NCBI GenBank assembly: GCA_963750735.1
Contig: CAVVRY010000019.1
Span: forward strand, 62,001 to 126,000
DNA from: JANTGF01 sp963750735
GTDB lineage: Bacteria; Bacteroidota; Bacteroidia; Bacteroidales; VadinHA17
Reading direction: 5' to 3'
DNA length: 64,000 bases
Shown: positions 17,844 to 26,385 of the stretch, piece by piece
Position numbering within the stretch: position 1 is the stretch's first letter
Layout of the letters: the number at the start of each line of letters is the position of its first letter
The notes under the pieces: generated by a model
Database searches by the model: none
Told to the model about the DNA's origin: nothing
Seen by the model: the letters and a program-made list of their open reading frames with translations, nothing else
Program-made: the position numbers and the translations under genes

Positions 17844-18815
17844 ATGGCAGTATTAGTATTTACTGAGAACTGGGATGGCAAGTTTAAAAAGTCATCATTT
17901 GAATTGGTATCCTATGCAAGTGCTCTCGCAGAAATGATGGGAACAAGAACAATTGCTCTTTCGATTGGACCTGTGGATGAATCAGAACTAGTTAAACTTG
18001 GAGGCCATGGTGCAGACAGGATAGTAAATGTATCTGAAGATGGTTTAAAAGCACTTGATAGTCAGGTGTATACTAAAATAATTTCTTCTGTAGCTGAAAA
18101 AGAAAATGCAAAAGTAGTCGTACTTTCCCACAACAATAGTGGAAAGGCTCTTGCACCAAGATTATCAGTACGCTTAAAAGCTGGACTAGCATCTGGAGTA
18201 ATTAAACTTCCATCCTCAGTTGATCCTATTACAGTACTTAAAAAAGTTTTTTCCGGAAATGGATTCGCGAATCTTGTCATCAAAACAGATAGAGCCATTT
18301 TAACACTGTCGAAAAATTCTTTTGAAATAAGGGAAAAGAAAACAACACCTGAAATTGAGAATATTTCTTCAGAAATTCAGGCTGGGGATATTAAGACGAG
18401 TGTTGTTGATACTCATAAACAAAAAGGCAAGCTTATTTTAACGGATGCAGAAATTGTTGTTTCTGGTGGTAGAGGCATGAAATCCTCAGAAAACTGGGGG
18501 ACAATTGAAGAATTGGCTGAAGTACTCGGTGCAGCAACTGCTTGTTCAAGACCAGTCTCAGATGAGGGTTGGAGACCTCATGACGAACATACTGGTCAAA
18601 CGGGTAAGATTATTGCACCAAATCTATATATAGCGGCAGGTATCTCAGGTGCTATTCAGCATCTTGCTGGTGTTAGCTCGTCAAAATGTATTGTAGCCAT
18701 TAATACTGACAAGGATGCGCCTATTTTTGAATCTGCAGATTATGGTATAGTTGGAGATGCTTCGAAAGTTCTTCCTGAACTTATTCAGGCAGCTAAAGAA
18801 ATGAAGGCTTCTTAA
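17844..18815 (+). CDS. etfA: Electron transfer flavoprotein alpha subunit
   Basis: EtfA of 323 residues. The C-terminal FAD domain has VVSGGRGMKSSENW (about 208-221), ACSRPVSDEGWRPHDEHTGQ, TGKIIAPNLYIAAGISGAIQ and the final INTDKDAPIFESADYGIVGD, all standard. It begins 35 bases after etfB. Together they take electrons from the acyl-CoA dehydrogenase encoded 2.3 kb downstream and, by context, pass them to the membrane-bound iron-sulfur protein between them. Confidence 0.96.
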   Translation: MAVLVFTENWDGKFKKSSFELVSYASALAEMMGTRTIALSIGPVDESELVKLGGHGADRIVNVSEDGLKALDSQVYTKIISSVAEKENAKVVVLSHNNSGKALAPRLSVRLKAGLASGVIKLPSSVDPITVLKKVFSGNGFANLVIKTDRAILTLSKNSFEIREKKTTPEIENISSEIQAGDIKTSVVDTHKQKGKLILTDAEIVVSGGRGMKSSENWGTIEELAEVLGAATACSRPVSDEGWRPHDEHTGQTGKIIAPNLYIAAGISGAIQHLAGVSSSKCIVAINTDKDAPIFESADYGIVGDASKVLPELIQAAKEMKAS

Positions 18816-18903
18816 ATTTGAATATGTTAGGAATCATGTTTATTTGAATAATAAACTTGAGTTTTAGGTAAAGAGAAGAAACCAGGTATTAATACAGGTT
18901 ATA

Positions 18904-20229
18904 ATGATAAAACAAATATTATTTGCCCTATCTTTTCTACTTACAATTGCTGTTTTTGCATATACCTTTCGAAAATATTATGCTTTTTTTCGATTAACAA
19001 AAGCTCATCACATTAAGCAATACAGGGAACGCTTCAATGTTATGCTCAAAGTGGCATTTGGACAGAGTAAGATTTTTAGAAAACCTGTCATTGGTTTTAT
19101 GCATGCCCTGGTATTTTGGGGCTTCCTGGTTATCTTGGTGGGCAGTATAGAAATGATCATAGATGGGTTTTTTGGGCTTCATCGTAGTCTTGGATTCCTG
19201 GGCCCAATTTATAATATAATTTCCGCCTCAGGTGACATCTTCGCATTTATCATATTTGTATTTATTATTGCCTTTCTATTCCGGCGCATCTTTATGCATA
19301 TTAAAAGATTCTCAGGAATTGAGATGAAACATTGGTCTCATATAGATGCAAATATTGCTCTTACTTTAATCTTGCTTCTAATGGTTTCCCTACTAGGGAT
19401 GAATACCTTTTATATTTTAATGAGCAGGAATGCCGGTCATGAAATTGTTGGTGTTTATCCGGTAAGTATGCAGTTGGCAAAATTATTCACCAACTGGCAG
19501 CCAGGTACCATTAATTTTTTGCATGAGTTAAATTGGTGGTTTCACATTCTGGCTATATTCTTTTTTGCCAATTATTTACCTTACTCAAAACACTTTCACG
19601 TCTTTATGTCAATTCCAAGTGTTTTCCTCAGCAAATTAGGACCTCTTGGAAAGATTGAGACAATGGAAAACATTACCAAAGAAGTGAAATTAATGCTTGA
19701 TCCCAATGCAGCATTTCAGGAATCAGAAGAGGAAGCGGTTGAGAGGTTTGGGGTGCTTGATGTTGAGGATGTCAACTGGGTAAATTATTTTGATTCTCTT
19801 TCATGTACGCAATGCGGTAGGTGCACATCAGTATGCCCGGCGAATATTACAGGTAAAAAACTTTCACCGAGAAAAATTATGATGGATGTTCGGAGCCGAA
19901 TGAATGATAAAGGGCCAGGGATGGTAAGGAATGGGAAGGATTTTACCGACAATAAAACTTTAATAAGGGATTATATCTCTGAAGAAGAGCTCTGGGCATG
20001 TACATTGTGTAATGCTTGTGCTCAGGAATGTCCTATTAACATTGACCAACCATCTCTGATTATTCAGATGAGAAGGTACCTTGTAATGGAAGAATCAGCA
20101 GCGCCCGGAGAATTAAACACAATTTTTTCAAATATTGAAAATAATGGTGCACCATGGCAATTTTCTCAGGAGGACAGAATGCTTTGGGCGGAAGACTTAT
20201 TTGTGAATACTGAAAAAACGGCCGAATAA
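18904..20229 (+). CDS. ETF:menaquinone oxidoreductase-like protein, membrane and 4Fe-4S part
   Basis: This 441-residue protein has an N-terminal NarI/cytochrome-b-like membrane domain (about five helices, residues 1-240) with histidines suited to haem binding (GFMHALVFWGF, NWWFHILAIFF). A dicluster ferredoxin domain follows: CTQCGRCTSVCP at about 301 and CTLCNACAQECP at about 366. It resembles the N-terminal two thirds of the EMO type of ETF:menaquinone oxidoreductase known from syntrophic bacteria. The cysteine-rich (CCG) part is a separate gene immediately downstream. The predicted job is electron transfer between EtfAB and menaquinone; reverse flow is possible. Family relatives in Hdr-type complexes are an alternative. 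Confidence 0.82.
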   Translation: MIKQILFALSFLLTIAVFAYTFRKYYAFFRLTKAHHIKQYRERFNVMLKVAFGQSKIFRKPVIGFMHALVFWGFLVILVGSIEMIIDGFFGLHRSLGFLGPIYNIISASGDIFAFIIFVFIIAFLFRRIFMHIKRFSGIEMKHWSHIDANIALTLILLLMVSLLGMNTFYILMSRNAGHEIVGVYPVSMQLAKLFTNWQPGTINFLHELNWWFHILAIFFFANYLPYSKHFHVFMSIPSVFLSKLGPLGKIETMENITKEVKLMLDPNAAFQESEEEAVERFGVLDVEDVNWVNYFDSLSCTQCGRCTSVCPANITGKKLSPRKIMMDVRSRMNDKGPGMVRNGKDFTDNKTLIRDYISEEELWACTLCNACAQECPINIDQPSLIIQMRRYLVMEESAAPGELNTIFSNIENNGAPWQFSQEDRMLWAEDLFVNTEKTAE

Positions 20230-20252
20230 TTATTATGGCCAAATAATTCAAT

Positions 20253-21053
20253 ATGGACCAAAAACAGAAAAAGATAGAAGTTCCGTTATTGTCTGAAGTA
20301 TTTACTCAAGGACATAAACCGGAATACCTTTTTTGGGTGGGAAGTGCTGGTGCTTTCGATGATAGATATAAAATGGTAACCAGAGCGTTCGTTAAAATTC
20401 TGGATTACCTGGGGATCGATTTCGCTGTTCTGGGTACCGAGGAATCTTCCAGTGGAGATGTTGCCCGTAGAGCAGGGAATGAAATGCTTTATCAAATGCA
20501 GGCACTGATGAATATTGAGTTGATGAATGGATATGAGGTGAAAAAAATATTGACCTGCGATCCTCATGTTTTTAATACATTTAAAAATGAGTATCCTGAT
20601 CTGGATGGAAATTTCGAAGTTATTCACCATACTCAATTTTTGAATGATCAGGTCAATGCTGGAAATTTAAAACTGAATACATCTTTTTTTGAAAATCAAA
20701 AGCTTACATATCATGATCCATGTTACCTGGGAAGAGCAAATGGTGAATTTAATGCACCACGAGAAATCCTGGACAATCTGGTAAGCAAACGAATTGAAAT
20801 GCCAAGGAATAAAAGTTTTGCGCTATGCTGTGGTGCTGGGGGAGGTCAGATGTTCAAAGAGGCTGAAAAAGGAGAGAAGGAGGTTTTCATAGAGAGGACG
20901 GAAGAGGCAATTGCAACTGGTGCCAGTTTGATAGCCACAGCCTGTCCATATTGCATGGTGATGTTTACCGATGGAATAAAATATAAAAACAGAGAGGAAA
21001 CTGTTAAAAACTATGATGTTGCTGAATTAATAGCAATGTCGCTTAATTTGTAA
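20253..21053 (+). CDS. CCG-domain iron-sulfur protein (HdrD/GlcF-like), second part of the ETF oxidoreductase
   Basis: This 266-residue protein carries cysteine-rich CCG domains as in HdrB/HdrD and GlcF. The second domain is complete: YHDPCYLGR (about 152-160), LCCGAGGGQMF (about 190-200) and TACPYC (about 230). The first domain shows CDPHVFNTFKNEYP but has fewer cysteines. It begins 23 bases after the membrane subunit; the two products together equal one EMO-type oxidoreductase, so they probably act as one enzyme on the inner face of the membrane. Confidence 0.82.
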   Translation: MDQKQKKIEVPLLSEVFTQGHKPEYLFWVGSAGAFDDRYKMVTRAFVKILDYLGIDFAVLGTEESSSGDVARRAGNEMLYQMQALMNIELMNGYEVKKILTCDPHVFNTFKNEYPDLDGNFEVIHHTQFLNDQVNAGNLKLNTSFFENQKLTYHDPCYLGRANGEFNAPREILDNLVSKRIEMPRNKSFALCCGAGGGQMFKEAEKGEKEVFIERTEEAIATGASLIATACPYCMVMFTDGIKYKNREETVKNYDVAELIAMSLNL

Positions 21054-21088
21054 ATTGGATTAAAGTTATTCAATAAAATATCTGTATT

Positions 21089-22870
21089 ATGGCGACCAAA
21101 GAAATACTAAAGGGTGGTGAATTTATTGTAAAAGAAATCGAGTTTGATGAGGTATTCATTCCTGAGGAATTTGATGAAGAGCAAATTATGATTGCTCAAA
21201 CTTGTCAGGATTTTATTGATACGGAAGTAATTCCGAACCTTGAAAAAATTGATAAGCAAGAGGATAATATAATGAGAAGTCTCCTGGAAAAGGCTGGAGA
21301 GTTAGGGCTTTTGGGTATTTCTATTCCTGAAGAATATGATGGATTTGAACAAACTTTTATCACTTCGCAATTGGCCTCAGAAAAAATTGGCGCAGGCTAT
21401 TCATTTGCAGTAGCATATTCTTGTCATACAGGAATTGGATCAATGCCTATTCTCTATTACGGAAATGGTGATCAAAAAGAAAAGTATCTTCCAAAATTGG
21501 CTTCTGGAGAGTGGATAGGAGCATATTGTTTAACTGAGCCGGGTGCAGGATCGGATGCAAATTCAGGAACCACAAAAGCTGTACCTTCGGAGGATGGGCA
21601 ACATTATATTCTTAATGGCCAGAAAATGTGGATTACGAATGGTGGTTTTGCTGATGTATTTACAGTTTTTGCGAAAATTGAAAATGATCGGGTTTTAAGT
21701 GCTTTTATAGTTGAAAAGGATTATCCAGGAGTTTCTTTTAATCCCGAAGAAAAGAAGATGGGAATTAAGGGCTCTTCAACCAGACAAATATTCTTTAATG
21801 ATGTAAAGGTGCCAGCTGATAACCTTCTTGGTCAGCGTGGGGAGGGATTTAGAATTGCCCTGAATATCCTCCATATGGGTAGGATAAAACTTGGTGGAAA
21901 TGTACTTGGTGCAGCAAAGGCAGCCATTTCTCAATCGGTGAATTATTCAAATGAAAGAAAACAATTTGGTTCCTTGATTTCAAATTTTGGTTCAATTAAG
22001 TACAAACTTGCAGAGCAAGTAATTAAAGTGTTCTGTACTGAATCAGCAGTATACCGGGCTAGTAAAAATGTGGATCAGGCTGTGGAAGAAAATCTTACCG
22101 ATTGTACCAAGGAAAAGGCAATGATTTCTGCATACGCTCAGTATGCTGTAGAAGCTGCTATTCTAAAGGTGTATGGCTCTGAAACTCTTGATTATGTAGT
22201 CGATGAGGCAGTCCAGATCTTTGGAGGTATGGGGTATTCGGCTGAAATGCCAGTTGATAGAGGATACCGAGATTCAAGGATCAATCGTATATTTGAGGGA
22301 ACAAATGAAATCAATAGAATTCTTGTTGTTGATACACTCCTCAAACGTGGTGCAAAAAAAGAATTTAACCTTTTTGAGAAAGCTGAAGATGCATTCAATA
22401 ATCTGAAGGCGCTTTCAAGTCAGAAAGTAAATACCAAGGATTATTTTGACAGGAAAAAGTCCTTCATTAAGAATTTTAAGAAGGTTGCTCTTATCTTAAT
22501 CCATCTCATTACAGAGAAGTATCAAAGAAAATTAATGTTTGAGCAGGAAATTCTGAACGATGTTTCAGATATTTTAATGAATCTATATGTGGCAGAATCT
22601 ACACTTTTGAGAGTTCAGAAAATGGAAGGACTTAAAGGAGAGGATAATATGGCTGAGTATAAGGATATTCTTGATGTGTTTGTATTTGATTCAGCAGCTT
22701 TAATTAGAAAAGCAGCCGAAAATGTGATTTATTCAATTGAAGACCATGAACATACAGAAGACTTTATAAGTGCTTTGGAGAATCTTACAAAGGTTGATGG
22801 TCTTAATACAAAGGAAGCAAGAAGAAGGATAGCCAATAGACTTATTGAAGACAACGAATACAATTATTAA
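21089..22870 (+). CDS. Acyl-CoA dehydrogenase with C-terminal extension
   Basis: This 593-residue flavoprotein oxidises an acyl-CoA to the enoyl-CoA. It has YCLTEPGAGSDANSG (substrate/FAD loop), GQKMWITNGGFADV, and the catalytic base Glu403 in IFEGTNEINR. It is about 200 residues longer than short-chain enzymes; the helical C-terminal extension is typical of a bacterial long-form group. It is the fifth gene of the etf operon, so EtfAB is its partner. The substrate is unknown; butyryl- or branched acyl-CoA would fit the amino-acid-fermenting gene set. Confidence 0.92.
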   Translation: MATKEILKGGEFIVKEIEFDEVFIPEEFDEEQIMIAQTCQDFIDTEVIPNLEKIDKQEDNIMRSLLEKAGELGLLGISIPEEYDGFEQTFITSQLASEKIGAGYSFAVAYSCHTGIGSMPILYYGNGDQKEKYLPKLASGEWIGAYCLTEPGAGSDANSGTTKAVPSEDGQHYILNGQKMWITNGGFADVFTVFAKIENDRVLSAFIVEKDYPGVSFNPEEKKMGIKGSSTRQIFFNDVKVPADNLLGQRGEGFRIALNILHMGRIKLGGNVLGAAKAAISQSVNYSNERKQFGSLISNFGSIKYKLAEQVIKVFCTESAVYRASKNVDQAVEENLTDCTKEKAMISAYAQYAVEAAILKVYGSETLDYVVDEAVQIFGGMGYSAEMPVDRGYRDSRINRIFEGTNEINRILVVDTLLKRGAKKEFNLFEKAEDAFNNLKALSSQKVNTKDYFDRKKSFIKNFKKVALILIHLITEKYQRKLMFEQEILNDVSDILMNLYVAESTLLRVQKMEGLKGEDNMAEYKDILDVFVFDSAALIRKAAENVIYSIEDHEHTEDFISALENLTKVDGLNTKEARRRIANRLIEDNEYNY

Positions 22871-22884
22871 CAATTACGAAAAAA

Positions 22885-23262
22885 ATGAGGATGAAAAATA
22901 TATTGAGAGGTACAGTCTCATCAGTAATTCTTTTTTTACTGGTTGGGAGCATTAGTTGTAAGAAGGAAAAGTGTGGTTGTGAAGGGGAAACAAAATTTTC
23001 ACTTACTGAAGAGGTTGGATATATATCTTATAATGAGGAAACTAAATATGCCACATGGATACCTAAATATACCTACGGTAACTTCACAATTTGTGACCCA
23101 GCTGACTCATGGGATCTAATTACTAGTTTTGATTCAGGTGAGGAAGTTCTTATTTGGGGTACGGTAAAAGATGATTGTATGGCTCAAATGAATCCACAGT
23201 ATTATAGTGGCTATTATGTTTTACATATTGAGAAAATGGAACTAAATGAGTTTGGCCATTAG
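22885..23262 (+). CDS. Small predicted lipoprotein of unknown function
   Basis: This 125-residue protein starts with a lipoprotein signal: basic MRMKNILRG, a hydrophobic stretch and the lipobox LVGSISC with Cys at about residue 26. A second ATG two codons later (22891) is equally possible. The mature part has a Cys-rich start (KKEKCGCEGE) and aromatic beta-strand-like segments (YGNFTICDPADSW). I recognise no family. It begins 14 bases after the acyl-CoA dehydrogenase, so it may be a read-through passenger or a surface protein linked to the operon. Confidence 0.65.
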   Translation: MRMKNILRGTVSSVILFLLVGSISCKKEKCGCEGETKFSLTEEVGYISYNEETKYATWIPKYTYGNFTICDPADSWDLITSFDSGEEVLIWGTVKDDCMAQMNPQYYSGYYVLHIEKMELNEFGH

Positions 23263-23408
23263 GTTAAAACTTTACCTTTTTAGTTTCTAGAAATCAGAAA
23301 TTGGTTTTTCATTATTTGGATAAATCAATACTTGAAAAGTTATCTTATCCAGCCTTTATTGCCCTTAAAAGGTTGAAATAAGTACTGGCTATAGTTGACA
23401 ATTACTAA

Positions 23409-24203
23409 ATGACTAAAGTGCAAACAGAAACTATAGTAATGATTGGTTCTGGCAACCTTGCTAATAGTCTTGCACCGGCTTTGAGGAGAGCAGGTTTTAG
23501 GATCTCACAGGTATATAATCGTACAGAGGAGTCGGCTGTATCACTATCAAGTAGATTGAAATGTGAGTACACCACCAAGTTAAATCAGATTCGAAAAGAT
23601 GCAAGTATCTATTTTCTCGTTTTGACAGATCAGGCTACCCTAACATTTATAAATAAATTTATTTTCCCAGATGCCTTGATTGTTCATGTTTCGGGTGGTT
23701 TAGATATCGAAGTGTTAAAAGGAACTTCTTCTAAGTATGGTGTTTTCTATCCCATTCAAACATTTAGCAAGGGTTTGGAACTGGATTTTAAAAGTATTCC
23801 AATTTGCATTGAGGCCAGTGACCTTGAAAGTGAAGAAAGACTTTTGGGGATTGCTAAAAGATTATCAGATATACATTGCAAAATTGATTCTCAGCAAAGG
23901 AAATATCTTCATGCAGCTGCAGTATTTGCATGTAATTATGTAAATCATATGTATAGTATCTCAAGTGAAATATTGAGGGAGGCCTCTCTACCTTTTTCCT
24001 TGTTACATCCTTTAATCAGGGTAACAGCTGAAAAGGCAATTGAGAAGCCACCCAAGGAAGTTCAAACTGGTCCAGCTATTAGAAATGATAAAATTGTAAT
24101 TAATGAACATTTGAAATTATTGGCTACAAACGAGCATTATCAACATCTATATAAGATACTTAGCGAAAGTATTATTAAGTCCACAGAGACTGGTCAAAAC
24201 TAA
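23409..24203 (+). CDS. Rossmann-like / DUF2520 domain protein
   Basis: This 264-residue protein has an NADP-type Rossmann fold at the N-terminus (MIGSGNLANSLAPALRRAGF, residues 12-31) and a C-terminal all-helical DUF2520 domain with QQRKYLHAAAVFACNYVNHM. The architecture resembles ketopantoate or pyrroline-5-carboxylate reductases, but no reaction is established for the Bacteroidota group. It opens a compact run of five genes (next start 37 bases downstream) that is widely conserved in the phylum. Confidence 0.85.
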   Translation: MTKVQTETIVMIGSGNLANSLAPALRRAGFRISQVYNRTEESAVSLSSRLKCEYTTKLNQIRKDASIYFLVLTDQATLTFINKFIFPDALIVHVSGGLDIEVLKGTSSKYGVFYPIQTFSKGLELDFKSIPICIEASDLESEERLLGIAKRLSDIHCKIDSQQRKYLHAAAVFACNYVNHMYSISSEILREASLPFSLLHPLIRVTAEKAIEKPPKEVQTGPAIRNDKIVINEHLKLLATNEHYQHLYKILSESIIKSTETGQN

Positions 24204-24239
24204 ATGGAATTGGTATTCATGGAAACATAAATATTTGGA

Positions 24240-24761
24240 ATGAGTAACTTTAAAGAAGATTTAAGAAAGGTTAAGGCATTTGCTTTTGATGTTGATGGTG
24301 TATTATCGAACCAGATTATTACTCTACATCCATCAGGTGAACCAATGCGGACAATTAATATTAAAGATGGATATGCACTTCAGTTGGCAGTAAAAAAGAA
24401 ATACCCAATAGCAATAATTACTGGAGGGAACTCTCTTGCTGTAAAGAAAAGATTTAAAAGCCTCGGAATAACTGATATTTACTTATCATCATTTGACAAA
24501 AAGGTCGACTTTGAAGATTTTATGTTTAAATATGATCTGGATGCCTCAAATATTCTTTATATGGGTGATGATTTGCCAGATTATGAAATTATGAAGAAGG
24601 TAGGTTTTCCAACCTGCCCGGCCGATGCAGTGACAGAAATTAAACAAATTGCCCGATATATTTCCCACCTTGATGGTGGCAATGGTTGTGTAAGAGACAT
24701 AATTGAACAGGTATTGCGTCTTCATAATAAATGGATGGATGGTGATGCTTTCCATTGGTAA
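24240..24761 (+). CDS. KdsC-family HAD phosphatase
   Basis: This 173-residue enzyme is a cap-less HAD phosphatase of the KdsC type, which removes phosphate from KDO-8-phosphate during lipopolysaccharide synthesis. Motif I is FDVDGVLSN (about 17-25), motif II ITGG (about 60) and motif IV GDDLPDYEIM (about 103). Size fits KdsC exactly. True KdsC activity is likely but not proven; no other KDO gene is nearby. Confidence 0.85.
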   Translation: MSNFKEDLRKVKAFAFDVDGVLSNQIITLHPSGEPMRTINIKDGYALQLAVKKKYPIAIITGGNSLAVKKRFKSLGITDIYLSSFDKKVDFEDFMFKYDLDASNILYMGDDLPDYEIMKKVGFPTCPADAVTEIKQIARYISHLDGGNGCVRDIIEQVLRLHNKWMDGDAFHW

Positions 24762-24794
24762 TACTATAATTAAATAAATTTCGGCAAGGAACGA

Positions 24795-25778
24795 ATGCGA
24801 TCTTTTTTAAGACTAATACGAATTCCAAACTTATTAATAATTGCAGCAACGCAATACCTTATGTTGTATGCGATTCTCATTCCTTTGCTGAAAAATATTT
24901 TTGTAGCTACGGATAAAGGACTTATTAAAGTTCCTGAGATGCAGCCACAACTCATAGGATTCTCATTCATGTGTCTCGTCCTGGCTACTATATTTCTTAC
25001 TGCTGCCGGATACGTAATTAATGATTATTTCGATACAAAAACAGACCTTTTAAATCGTCCTGATAAGGTTATAGTCGGAAAAACTATTTCCCGCAGGAAG
25101 GCCATGACAATTCATGTAATTCTTAATACACTGGGGGTAGGCTTTGGATTTTATGCTTCTCTGTCAATCGGATTGCCTATTCTGGGTGTTGTTTTTGCCA
25201 TGGTTGCAGGACTATTATGGTTCTATTCAACAACTTATAAACGTCAGTTTCTTATAGGGAATATCCTTGTTGCTTTTCTCACAGGCCTGGTACCTTTTAT
25301 GGTAGCTGTTTTTGAGATCCCTCCGCTGATTAATGAATATAGCGAAATACTGACTTCCTACCAGGCAAACCTTATACACATAGCTTATTGGATTGGAGGT
25401 TTTTCATTTTTTGCATTTATGACTACTCTTATTAGAGAATTAGTAAAGGACATGGAGGACTATGAAGGTGATATGGTGATAGGCAGGAAATCTATGCCGG
25501 TTGTTATAGGTTTAAAACTCACAAAATATATTGTTGTTACTTTGATTTTTGTAACAATCATTGCCTTGATTTGGGTATACCTATTCTATCTTTCCGACAC
25601 AATTACTCTGATTTATATGATAGTGGGCATTATTCTACCACTTATTTATTTAGGTTATCTTCTGGTAATGGCTGCTTCTCCAAAAGCATTTCATTTTGCC
25701 AGCTTATTTTCTAAAATCATTATGCTTTCAGGTATGGGCTATGCATTAATAGCTTATTATATTATTACATTTGGGTGA
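24795..25778 (+). CDS. UbiA-family prenyltransferase
   Basis: This 327-residue membrane protein has about eight to nine hydrophobic helices and the UbiA aspartate motif INDYFDTKTD (about 75-84), which binds prenyl diphosphate through magnesium, followed by NRPDK. A second acidic motif lies at LVKDMEDYEGD (about 216-226). Bacteroidota homologues are often labelled geranylgeranylglycerol-phosphate transferase by similarity to archaeal enzymes, but the acceptor is not known; quinone synthesis is an alternative. The stop is four bases before the next start, so it is translated in one operon with maf. Confidence 0.82.
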   Translation: MRSFLRLIRIPNLLIIAATQYLMLYAILIPLLKNIFVATDKGLIKVPEMQPQLIGFSFMCLVLATIFLTAAGYVINDYFDTKTDLLNRPDKVIVGKTISRRKAMTIHVILNTLGVGFGFYASLSIGLPILGVVFAMVAGLLWFYSTTYKRQFLIGNILVAFLTGLVPFMVAVFEIPPLINEYSEILTSYQANLIHIAYWIGGFSFFAFMTTLIRELVKDMEDYEGDMVIGRKSMPVVIGLKLTKYIVVTLIFVTIIALIWVYLFYLSDTITLIYMIVGIILPLIYLGYLLVMAASPKAFHFASLFSKIIMLSGMGYALIAYYIITFG

Positions 25779-25782
25779 TCTA

Positions 25783-26370
25783 ATGGAATCATTAAAAGCC
25801 TTAAATAATAGAAAGATAATACTTGCTTCACAATCGCCAAGAAGAAGAAATTTAATTGAAGGATTGGATATGCATGTAGAATTGATAGAGCCACCTGACT
25901 CTGACGAATCATTCCCAAAAGAAATGAATCCATATGAGGTCCCTGAATTTTTGGCGAGCAAAAAGGCTGATTGTATTACTGGAGAAATTGATAAGAAATC
26001 AATTTTGGTCACCGCTGATACAATTGTTTTGTGCGATAATGAGGTCATTAATAAACCCAATGATTTCTCTGAAGCATATCAAATGTTGTCTAAACTTTCA
26101 GATAATGAGCATATTGTGATCACGGGAGTTTGTCTGAAATCTGGGCAAAAGAAAAAAACATTTTCTTCCATAACCAAAGTGTATTTTGCGAAATTATCCT
26201 CCAAAGAGATTAATTATTATTTACATAAATATAATCCGTATGATAAGGCAGGGGCCTATGGAATCCAGGAATGGATTGGATATATTGGGGTTGAAAGAAT
26301 TGAAGGATCCTTTTTTAACGTAATGGGATTGCCTTTACACAAATTGTATTCAGAAATAATCAACTTTTAA
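25783..26370 (+). CDS. maf: Maf-like nucleotide pyrophosphatase
   Basis: This 195-residue protein hydrolyses non-canonical or modified dTTP/UTP (Maf/YhdE type). The signature ILASQSPRRRNLIEGL is near the N-terminus, the acidic centre is VTADTIVL, and AGAYGIQEWIG is the conserved C-terminal segment. The ATG at 25783 is chosen; an in-frame TTG at 25771 would overlap the UbiA gene. It sits fourth in the five-gene run. Confidence 0.93.
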   Translation: MESLKALNNRKIILASQSPRRRNLIEGLDMHVELIEPPDSDESFPKEMNPYEVPEFLASKKADCITGEIDKKSILVTADTIVLCDNEVINKPNDFSEAYQMLSKLSDNEHIVITGVCLKSGQKKKTFSSITKVYFAKLSSKEINYYLHKYNPYDKAGAYGIQEWIGYIGVERIEGSFFNVMGLPLHKLYSEIINF

Positions 26371-26385
26371 TTTAAAGATAGAAAT

